NCBI GenBank assembly: GCA_916613615.1
Contig: OU744720.1
Location: forward strand, 74,861,338-74,925,337
From: Steromphala cineraria
Taxonomy: Eukaryota; Mollusca; Gastropoda; Trochida; Trochidae
Direction of reading: 5' to 3'
DNA length: 64,000 nucleotides
Part shown: positions 35,442 through 45,499 of the stretch, in pieces
Layout of the letters: every line of letters begins with the position of its first letter
Numbering within the stretch: the stretch's first letter is position 1
The notes under the pieces: generated by a model
Databases searched by the model: none
What the model was told of the DNA's origin: nothing
Seen by the model: the letters and a program-made list of their open reading frames with translations, nothing else
Translations under genes and position numbers: made by a program

Positions 35442-35800
35442 GCCAGTAACAGTGTTACTAGTTGTATAGCCAATAGCATCTCGCTCATAACCTCTCTGTT
35501 ATGTATCTTCCACTTCCGGGTCAAGTAAAACCACGCTTTACCGAGAAGACGTGTTTGTTGTTGTTTCTGATTGTTGTGGCCATTCTGGCGTGGTGGCAGC
35601 GGTTCAAATACTCACGTCTACCTAGCTACATATCAACTAGCTGCTTACGGCCCACATTTCACGCAGAGGTGAGCGATCAGCCAAATAAGACTATTTTTGG
35701 TAAGGACACAACACACATGCTCGTATCGTTTGGTTTTCGATCACCTGAAAAGTTGACATTTTGTGCCATACTGAACACTTGAGTTACCTTTGCAACCATA

Positions 35801-36660
35801 ATGGCTCAAACACATCGAGCTCCAAAGCAGTGGTGTCTAAGCAAAAACGAAAATGTGAACTCTTTTGAAAATTGGAAACAAAATCTAGTCTACACCTTAT
35901 CACTTGATCAGAACTTTGCCCCATTTCTCGTTCAGAATGGGGTAAGAAAACTAGAGCTGCTCCCTTAAGGGGATTTGTGAACGATGGAGAGGATGTACGG
36001 GAGGCCCGTAGACAAACAGCTGAGCAAAAAGTAAACATGCTCGAGCTAATGCTTGGACAAATAGCAAATTATTGCCCAATAGTTTCCAGACAAACTATTG
36101 TGAAAAATTCTACCTCCACAGATAGTATTTGGCAATTTATTAGACTGCATTATGGCTTCCAGTCCACTGGCGCACATTTTCTGGATTTCTCATAAAACTC
36201 CAACCAGATGAAAGGCCAGAGGATTTGTTCAAGCGACAAGGACAACCTACTTGTTCGCAATGGAGGTATACCACATCATGAAAACGCCATTGAAGAAGAT
36301 GAAGAGATGTCCCCAACCCTGGAGAACTTAATTGTTCTTACCTTGCTCCAACTCATTCACAAGGATTTGCCAAGCTTGGTGAAACAAAGATACGGCACTG
36401 ACCTGCGATCAAGAACTCTAGCCTCTTTGAAACCGGAGATCTCACAGGCATTAACATACCTATTGGATGAGCTCCACTCCTCAGAAGAAGTCAAGGTTAT
36501 GAGGTCAACCACCTCTCAGTTCGATCCAAGATCTCATTGCCAACAGTCCTCTCGTTTCAAGACAAAATCACCACCCTCCAAACAATGGGGTAGAAGCAAC
36601 ATTGGTCACTTTCTTAGTCAATGTCCATTCCTACCAGACCATGACAAACGTTACATGGCA
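35801..36660 (+). pseudogene. gag of the degenerate LTR element
   Basis: It starts at ATG 35801 ([10 protein letters not shown]), shifts frame near 35940-35975, reads on in 35977-36195, meets a stop, and shows another frame shift around 36195-36280. It then continues in 36208-36930. A gag-like helical region ([20 protein letters not shown]) is followed by basic Ser/Gln-rich sequence. The C-terminal zinc knuckle is only partly recognisable (GHFLSQCPF) and appears to lack upstream cysteines. Confidence 0.65.
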
Positions 36661-38803
36661 AAATCACAGAGAATTGCTGATATTCTAGATTGTCCCGACA
36701 GCGACATCTCCGATGAACTTGACGACATGGAGTTACAACGTGCCATCGAACCTACACCCCAGGCCACCGTGATGCGAATTCAAGTTGGAAATTCCCCATC
36801 CATGACGGCATTCTACGGTCACCGGGTAGCGAACATCACCATTGATTGTGGAGCCACCGGCACTATGGTTCGCCTCTCAACAGCAACATATCTAGGTGTC
36901 AAGATACAGAGCACGTCCCAATCTGCCTAACAAGCTGATGGTATCTCCCCTCTCAAAGTTACAGGTGAAACCCGCTTCTCACTCGTCAGAGATGGCAGAG
37001 AGTTCCAATTTGAAGGCCTTTTAGTGGAGGATTTGGACGTTGACATCCTTGCGGGAATTCCCTTCATGGAATTAAATGACATAACTGTCCACCCAGCAAA
37101 ACGTCAGGTCATACAGGGTGATGGTACCACTTACCTATACAGCCCTTCAAAAGATTCTCCAGCTCAGCACAGTGTCAGAAGAACGCATGTTCTCCGTTCC
37201 CCAAACCAAAACACTACAATTTGGCCAGAAGAGTTTATGGAAGTCAGCCTACCAGAGAACTTAAGTCAGGTTGATTCTGTCTTTGCCATTGAACCTAGAT
37301 GCAATTCAAACAATAAATCTCTACATGACCCATGGCCAAGCTCTGACATGGTGACTAGCGTAGCTGGTAAGCTACGCATACCCAACATGACTGACAGTCC
37401 CATTATTATCAAACGTCATGAACATTTTTGTCAAGTTCTCACTACATCGGTTATCAGCCCTACAGACCCTTCAACATCATTGCAGGACAATCCTACAAGT
37501 GTGCAGAGAATTGTGACCAAACCATCAGTCCCCCACTCAAAAGCTGTACAAGTTGATCCCGACAACACCTTTCCTCCAGAAACCAGGGATAAGTTCCACT
37601 CATTACTGCTGGATTACGATGACGTATTCAATCCGAACATTAAGGGCTATAATGGCGCCTCTGGCCCATTCAAAGCCGTTGTCAACATTGGGCCTGTCCA
37701 ACCTCCTCAGATGTCCTCAATATTCCAGAGACAAACTTGTAGAACTCCAAGACAAATTCGACACCCTAGAGAGCATGGGTGTTTTCGTTAAATCGGAAAA
37801 TGCTGGAGTCACTGTAGAATATGTCAACACTTCCTTCCTTGTAAAAAAATCCAATGGAGAGTACCATCTCGTGACCGCTTTTGCCGACGTAGGGCGCTAC
37901 AGTAAGCCACAACCTTCCCTTATGCCAGACGTGGACTCTACACTGAGACTGATTGCTTCACGGAAGTACATTATCACCACAGACCTTACACTAGCCTTTC
38001 ACCAGATTCCGTTGGCAAAAGAATCTCTCAAGTATGAGATAATCTGAGAGTTTGAAGGGTTGATTCCCTGCCCCACACTGAGACATGAGTTGTGAAACTT
38101 GTGGTGTCACCCTGGGTAAGTGACTTAGTTCGAAGCGTGCCTCTGGCCACCCAGCAGTAATTGGGTACCTGGTAGGATACGATGGTACTCTGAATTTGAA
38201 CCTTGAGCGCCTGACAGGCGAACGGTTGTATTCTCCTTAGGGAGTGTTCTGTACTCGTTGACCAGGGGTAATATGTCACTCAGCGCTTTGAGCATGCAAT
38301 GTGCATGGATATGTGCGCTATATAAATGGACTATTATTATTATTATTATTATTATTATAAGTATTGTTGTGTCTCAACCCCCTTCAAAGGAGTCAGGGCT
38401 TATGCTAGTTGTGCAATGGGCATGCCAGGTTCTGAGACTGCCCTAGAAGAGTTAATGTGTCGTGTTAGCTGAGGGAGTGGTCGCTAACCTTGCAGATGAT
38501 CTGTACTGTGGAGCAGATAACCTTGAAGACCTATTCAACAATTGACAACGCATGCTTGAAGCCCTTCGACGTAGCAATCTTTGCCTCGCGGCTCACAAGA
38601 CTCTCATTGCGCCAAAATCTGTAACCATTTTGGGTTGGATATGTCAAGAAGGCACCATCACAGCAAGTTCCCACAGAATTGCTACGCTATCGTCTTGTGC
38701 TCGTCCAGTCAAGGTGAAAGGACTCCGTTCGTTCATAAGAGCATACAAGGTCCTTGCTTGAGTGCTACCACAGTGTGCCACCCAAATTGCGCCACTTTTC
38801 CTC
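36661..38803 (+). pseudogene. Protease and partial reverse transcriptase of the degenerate LTR element
   Basis: An aspartic protease-like motif DCGATGTMV lies near 36847, followed by VDILAGIPFM near 37045. An in-frame TAA (36928) falls between them. A frameshift near 37710 leads to the RT part: [19 protein letters not shown], the motif A-like [13 protein letters not shown] with its Asp, then a SINE insertion at 38036-38358. After it come [13 protein letters not shown] and the catalytic LADDLYCGAD (38488-38517), with further frame breaks and stops. It ends with [13 protein letters not shown] and [11 protein letters not shown]. It cannot give a functional enzyme. Confidence 0.75.
38036..38358 (+). 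mobile_element. tRNA-type SINE with (ATT)n tail, target duplication AAGTAT
   Basis: About 320 bp inserted into the RT pseudogene. AAGTAT at 38030-38035 is repeated at 38359-38364, and the RT frame resumes right after it. GGTTGATTCCCTGC near the 5' end is a plausible box B; box A is missing, so the copy is probably 5'-truncated or worn. The 3' end has GCGCTATATAAATGGAC and an ATT microsatellite (38333-38358), as in widespread molluscan SINEs. Confidence 0.8.
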
Positions 38804-41800
38804 GGCAGGCTCTAAGTTGCGTTGAACAGAGTTGATATTTCAATCTTTTTGCAATTATTTTAATTGTTTTACAAAGATATCTATAGCCAGTAATCTGGTA
38901 GACGAGGATCTAAAAGGACTTTATGTATATTTTCGTTTTTATATCACAGATATTTAGATAACATTTGTACATACTTAATTAAGTTACTACTGATCTCTGT
39001 GTGCATTAAATGTATCTTGTTTTTTTTTCAATTGCAATTTATAGTAGATTAAGCGTTGATAGTTGGTAATATTGATAATTTGAGAGGTATTTACTCTCTG
39101 TACATTTATTATGGTGATATATCGGTGTGCTGAAGCAATTTTAAAACATTTATAATTCCAAACATAGTGTTTGAGTTAATTGAATAATACATGTTTTTTT
39201 CCTTGAATTGACTTCAATCACCAAATATTGCCGGTCTGTATTTCACAAAGTCCCTTAGTGCTAAGGGTGTCGTTAGGCCATATTTATATTATATCTGAGT
39301 TCTGGACAAATAGGCCTAGGTATTCTAGACTGAAATATTTGCATTTGAATTACATTTGCGATTCAGTGGTCCTCTCAAATATCGATATTGTATCGAAATC
39401 TATCAACACCTCAGTGAGGATAGCTGTACAGACACAGAGAGTGGGAGATCCTCTGAGACAAGAAGCCAACTTTGGGAGTATCACATCGCGGACTATACTG
39501 AGGAGCTCAGGTCGATGGTCCGCTCATCGATGTTTGCCAATCCTGAGAACTGTCCACATCTATTTTGTCTGCAATTAAGATACTTAGGGTTAATTAACAC
39601 TTTCGAGAAAGTATTTCTCTGGAGAAATTAATATTAAAGATTTATCCTGTTTTGTGTCTGCCCTTTGCTTGTGTGACCTCACAAGACTAGATCGCTGTCA
39701 GTTAGTTAGGGAAACAGATTTAACAAATTATCCAGTTCCTTTCCCTAATAGATGCAGAAGAGCGGACAGTAAGGGCATGCGGGAAATCAAACCATTGCTG
39801 AAGTCTCTGCAAGACGTCTTCTTCTTGAACATCGCTGTTCTGGGAGGAATAACACGGCCTTCAAGAAGTTAGCCGGCGCTGTCCTAACGATTAAGACTGC
39901 CAAAGCTTTTGTGTTGCTGTTAATAAAATACATAGCTTGATGATGAATGCTGAAAGCCTGATGGTCCCAGCATGGGAAACATGAAAAACAGATTGGTATC
40001 GTTTGGTCACGAATCGTGAAATTCTCTTGAGATACATTTTATGTACTGGGAAGTTTATTTCAGTCACTTTAGACTTAAAAGGGTTGTATTTGTATGGTAA
40101 TGACACATATCGAACTATTTTCGTATGCTTTTTTTGCTACAATTTTAATGTTTTATGTAACTCTTTTCAAGACCTAGATTGTAAAGATTTCTAATTTGTA
40201 GCTACTATTAGTGTCAAATAATTGATTTTGTATCAACATGTCTGCGATATATATGTTAAAGATACTTTTATCTGCTCATAGATGTGACAGGAACGTGGTG
40301 CTAATTTCGTTAACATCTCTCTCAACGTTGTGGTAAGTTTCGTTTCTTCTTAACATAGTAAAATCTTGCATTAGGAAGAGAATTGAAAAGTGTTTGGCTT
40401 TTCTGATTGTATCAATTTGCACAATGGCATATGCGTTATTTCCAACAAACCATTTTTGTCATTGTAAAGTTATTTCCAATTACTTTGTTCTTTTATCTGG
40501 AAAAGTCAAAGAAAGAAGCGCTTTCTGCAAAGTATTATTAAACCACTTCCTCTTTTACAACACTTACTTTTCAAGAAATATAGATGCCTTTAATGAATAT
40601 GATACTTTCAAATGTTATCAATTGGTGTTGCATACATCTGCATCCCAAAGTTTGTTCATCTAACTGTGTATCTCGGTGCAAATATCAACAATTTTGGTTG
40701 TTTACATTCTTTGTAAGTAAGTGAACTTAATTGATCGGATTGTGTTTTCATTTTAGAAGATATTATTGGATATCTCGAATTATCGACTGCTACTAATTAA
40801 TGCTCATAGTTTCACAGGGACTGCTATGAAATACATCCTATGTCCAAACTTTGTTTACTAACAACTTGCATACATATATAGAATGTTATATATGGACTAG
40901 TTGTCAGTGAATGATTTTCGGACTAGGACGTTTTATAATCAGCAATACCAGTCTGGCAGTTTGCAAAAGTGACTGAGGTGAACCACCTTTTTTTATTTTT
41001 CTCTAAATGCGACCACTGTTTGACAAATGCAAAATATTCATCTGCAAGTGAAACATTTATCATTTAGTCCAAAAAGAAATATATAATATATTTTGAGTCA
41101 TCATACCACTAACATGTCAAACACATTGTAAAGATAAGAACACTTTTTGTTGACAAAGACACTTAAAGAAAGTCAATTAGCTTCCAAAGGAACTTCAGAA
41201 CAAGACAAGAAATATAAAGTCTAATATTACATCAATCAAAACACAAAATGATTCTCCTCACAAAACAGTTAAGCAGTATGGACATGCATATGTTGTCTTA
41301 TTTCTATGTTTTAGAATGGTTGTGTCAATTCTTTTTTAACAATGATCTAAGGTTTATGATGTATCCAAGAATTTTTCTTCTTATGTTATGTCTCAATATA
41401 TGGCTTCCTGGAACGGTAGTTATTATCCTTATTGCTTAATTTCTCGTGATGATTATAAGTTAGAGGGAAAACACTGTCTTCCTTCATTTACACCCTCCAA
41501 GATAATAGTTCAAGTATAAATGTCTCTTGCTGGACAGATGTAACGCAGGTTAAAACAGGATAGGTTTCAATGCCATTAACACATCTGCGTTCTTCCATCG
41601 ATTGCATGCATAAATCTGAACTAGAGCAATTTGTGTTAAATACGTACGTTTCTTGCATTTGCGAATGGGTAGTTTAGTTCCCTTTGTTCTCTTCATATGT
41701 TAGTTCAGTGGCTCTATCAATGATATCATTATCAGTTTTCCTCTGTTTCCTTCTGTTGATTCAGAGAGAAGTTTGAAGTTCAAGATGTTTATCACGTTCA

Positions 41801-43720
41801 TGATACTTTATACCAAGAACTTTGGTATAATTTTAATGCCATGTCTCTTCATCTAAAAGTGTAAAAACTGCATTTTTGAAGTCATTTTGTGCTCCTCTTG
41901 TTTGAAAGGCCCAATTGGCTTTTGGCATGGCTTGGTGTCCGGCGTCCGCCAGTCCGTCCGTCCGTAAACTTTGTGCATTTTCGATTTCTTCTCCCGAACC
42001 AAAAGGCGTAGGGAGGATTGTAAATTGTAACTTTGGTGACCCTGTCACCCCTTTTAAGGGCCACAGGGGCCACATCCTAAAACCTATTTCCGAATTCTTC
42101 TCAAGAACCAAAACGTGTAGAAAGTTGAAAACTTTTGTATATACTCTTTGATTAGTGAGGATAAGAAAGTATTACTTTGGTGTCTCCGTGACACCTAATA
42201 AGGAGCAACAGGGGCCACGCCCTAAAACCTATTTTCGTCTTCTTCTTCAGAACAAAATGGCTTAGAAAGCTGAAATCTTGTGTATAGACTCCTTGACTAG
42301 TGTGGATTATGATTTTTAGCTTTTGTGAACCCGTGATCCCTGATAAGGGCCACAGGGGCCACTCCTTTAAAACCTATTTTCATCTTTTTTTCAGAAAGCA
42401 TAAGGTCTAGAAAGCTTAAACCTTGTGCACATACTCCTTGATCATTATAATAATAAGGATAATAATTTATAGCTTTTGTGGCCTATGGTCCATAGTAAAG
42501 GCCAAAGGGGCCACACCCTTAAAACCTATTATCATCTTCTTCTCCAGAAGCATAAGGCCTAGAAAGCTGAAACCTTGTGTACATACCCATTGACCAGTAA
42601 GGATTATAATCTATAGCTTTTGTTACCCTTCTTCTCAAGAAGAATAAGGCCTAAATAGGTGAAACTTTGTTAGCATACTCCTTAATTAGTTAGGATTATA
42701 ATTTATAGCTTTAGTGGCCCTGTTTTCATCTTCTTCTCATGAAGAATAGGGCCTAGCTGAAACTTTGCGTGCAAACCTCTTGACTCACCCTTATAACCTA
42801 TTTTCATCTTTTTCTCGAGAAGCTTAAGGCATAGAATGCTGAACCCTTGTCTATAGACTACAAAGTTAGATAAGGAGGATTCTACATTGTACATATGGTG
42901 ACCCTGTGACCCCTACTAAGGGAGTAACCATTTGCCACAGCCTAAAGCAAATTAGTTATGAAGCCTGATGAGCTACAGAGCCAATGGCTTTTTTTTTAAT
43001 TCATGATAAATTCTGAAATAATCATTTCCAAAATTGCATGATGTTCGATATAGAAAGTAATTAAAAATCCCATTCATAAATAGATCATTTAAATACATTG
43101 TAGTCATCTATTAATGATTTGCATTATGAATAAAGCAAATGGACATAAATATATGAAATGAAGACATTAACATATTATACATTATATCTTATGAGAACAA
43201 AATGATTAATTCGGGAAATAATCCTGGTTATGACTGCAGTAGCCAAATTTTCATTTGAAGAATACTCAAAACAAACCCCAGTGACATTGTCTTAGAACAC
43301 TTCTGATTGTTTATCTTTTATGTCAACAATGTTTGTAATTTGACCTTTTCCTGAGTTCAATTTTATATCAAGAAATTCGCCTGCCTCACACACTTTCATA
43401 CGAATTGAATGGCTATGTACATGTACATTTGAACAGTTGCAATTCTGGAAACTGGATCTAGAATTGTTTTAACCTTTCCGATTGTAAATTTATGACTATT
43501 GTTTATTGCCAATATAATTGACAATTTCTCAATCATGAACATCATTGAAATTTGAGAATATCAATTATGTGACATTCTTGGACCATATATAAATATTAGA
43601 TTTCTGCGATTCTGACCACCTTCTTACAAAAATCAACACAACGAGTTTGTAGCAAAATGTTAAAGGTTCTTCTGTACAAATCATCATGTTGCATGTAAAA
43701 TTATTAAATTTCCTTCGCAG
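38804..43720 (+). repeat. Large array repeat, direct orientation, unit 1
   Basis: Starts at the landmark TCTAAGTTGCGTTGAACAG (38811) and runs to the next landmark at 43721, so about 4.9 kb including a 1.1-kb minisatellite insert. Recurring short frames lie at 39654-39872, 40003-40194, 40394-40663 and 41248-41439. They are conserved in several units but match no family I know. No intact transposon gene is visible. Confidence 0.7.
41890..43005 (+). repeat. Minisatellite insert in array unit 1
   Basis: About seven degenerate units of 80-155 bp (anchors near 42109, 42250, 42399, 42556, 42647, 42750, 42828) share ACCTATTTTCATCTTCTTCTC, AAGGCCTAGAAAGCTGAAAC, ATACTCCTTGA and AGGGGCCAC. It begins near a GGCCCAATTGGC palindrome and a CCGTCCGTCCGT run, and ends near a hairpin AGCC AAT GGCT (42979). 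Array sequence flanks it (GCATTTTTGAAGTCATT / TTGCATGATGTTCGATATAG), which is continuous at 12850-12915. It may be a further Helentron-like element, but no CTRR end is seen. Confidence 0.65.
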
Positions 43721-44392
43721 GTTCTAAGTTGCGTTGAACAGAGTTGATATTTCACTCTTTATACCAAGGTCTAAAATAAATTGATTAATATTAATTTTGT
43801 ATTGTATTCCTATTTTAGCTGTCTCTAGTATGTGTAACTAAAGACAAGGATAACATTTAGATAGTATTTCAAGACATAAACATTTCAATTGCAATTACTT
43901 TTTAGAAAAAAATTATTTTGAAGTTGAAGAATGCCCTCGCTTATATATATATATTGACCACCATATACAATACAGAGTAAAAAGTGTAACAGTTATTTTG
44001 CAGTTCGACGACTTCTTACATGCCATTTACAAGGAACTACAACTAATTTTCAAACCTTTAAAGTTCCTTTTATTTTTAGATTTTTTTGATATTGTAATTA
44101 CTTCAATTGTTTAACAATGATATCTATAGTTATTAATCTGAAAGACGAGAATCTAAAACGATTTTGTGTATTTCTTCGTTTTTAGTTCAAAGATATTTAG
44201 ATAAAATACTTAATTAAGTTACTGTTAATATCTGTGTGCATTAAATGTATCTTGTTATAAACGAACGTAAATTAAAGGCACTTTAAAGGGGTAGTAGCAC
44301 GTTTTTAGGAATAAAAGATGACGTCAGGAAAATGAAAATGAAGAGTTCCAATTGAAAAACTATGGAGTGCCAAATGGGACTTAATTCGCTAT

Positions 44393-44623
44393 TTAGTAAG
44401 CTTACTAAATGAATTAGTAAGCTTACTAATTCATTTAGTAAGCTTATTAAATGAATTAGTAAGCTTACTAAATCGATTGATTTAGTAAGCTTACTAATTC
44501 ATTTAATAACCTTACAAAATGTAAACGATTGAGTAAGCTTACTAAATAAATTAGTAAGCTTACTAATTCATTTAGTAAGCTTACTAATTCACTTCTTATT
44601 TGATGATTTAGTAAGCTTACTAA
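44393..44623. repeat. Left palindrome array (9 AAGCTT copies)
   Basis: Spaced 16-bp palindromes of the type TTAGTAAGCTTACTAA; most copies are exact in the central TAGTAAGCTTACTA. One worn copy (TTAATAACCTTACAAA) lies near 44502. Confidence 0.9.
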
Positions 44624-45270
44624 ATCACATCCGGGTTGTTGAAATTTAAATCAATGACTGCTCCCTAAAACAAAAGACCGGTAATAAGACCGTGAGGAAG
44701 CAATTTAGTTCACCATTTGAGTTCACCATTTTTGATAGTATTTTTGAATAAGGAAGGATTTTACTAAAAAAAGATGTCAATCGAAATTGCGAGCATGAGC
44801 CGTCTGAAGAGTAGAATATAGTTGTCCTATTTTCGTTCAGACATATGTACAAATTCACTCAAACAACTGTTTTGGTGAAATATCATTCCTCCATGATATT
44901 TATATGTTATCTTTGAACTAAAAATTATACAATTTAGCTTTGAAAAATCAAACCCCTTTGCGAAAACATTGACAAACTGCAATGTGCACAATATTGCTAG
45001 GGAGATAACTCCAACTTAACCTAGTGACACGGGCGTCGGCAAATGTAATGTGTTACTGATACTTTCTGCTCTATGGTGAGAGAGGCGACCCACGATGAAA
45101 TATATATAAAAATAGATTTAAGAAGCACATACGCACAAAAGATTTTAATCTAAATTTGTCAAAAGCTACTGTATGTGCCGTTTGCTTTGTCAAAATATTC
45201 CCGCCATTTTACCACGTGGTGGGGATAAATCATTATTTCAAACTTCGATACATATTTTCAAAAGAATGAA

Positions 45271-45499
45271 TTAGTAAGCTTACTTAATGAATTAGTAAGC
45301 TTACTAAATGGACCGAATTAGTAAGCTTACTAAATGAATTAGTAAGCTTACTAAATCGTTTTACATTAGTAAGCTTACAAATTTATTTAGTAAGCTTACT
45401 AAATGAATTAGTAAGCTTACTAAATGAATTAGTAAGCTTACTAATTTAGATCGAATTAGTAAGCTTACAAAATCGATTTCGATTTAGTAAGCTTACTCA
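45271..45499. repeat. Right palindrome array (10 AAGCTT copies)
   Basis: Same palindrome as in the left array. Copies differ mainly in the outermost bases (for example ACAAAT, ACTCAA, ACTTAA). Confidence 0.9.

Larger units (their letters stand above)
35442..38803 (+). mobile_element. Degenerate LTR retrotransposon body, Ty3/gypsy-like, 3'-truncated
   Basis: About 3.0 kb of retroelement (without the inserted SINE) with gag, protease and part of reverse transcriptase, in that order on the + strand. The 5' 360 bases (35442-35800) are non-coding and may be LTR plus leader, but no second LTR exists in the window. The element stops inside RT/connection at about 38803, where array repeat begins. 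CCTCGGCAGG at the join also occurs in array sequence at 53847, suggesting microhomology. RNase H, integrase and the 3' LTR are missing. Frameshifts, stops and a SINE make it long dead. The clade is uncertain. Confidence 0.75.

Noticed and set aside
35501..35782. 93-residue frame with a hydrophobic N-terminus
   Set aside because: It lies in the non-coding leader region before gag of the degenerate LTR element; an envelope or host gene reading is not supported.
38258..38446. 62-residue frame with an Ile run
   Set aside because: The Ile run is the translated (ATT)n tail of the SINE.
36661..38803. Host gene with aspartic protease domain
   Set aside because: The order gag-like, protease, RT with frameshifts shows a dead retroelement.
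44393..45499. CRISPR-like regular repeats
   Set aside because: Eukaryotic context, repeat is a 16-bp palindrome with very short, self-similar spacers; no cas genes.
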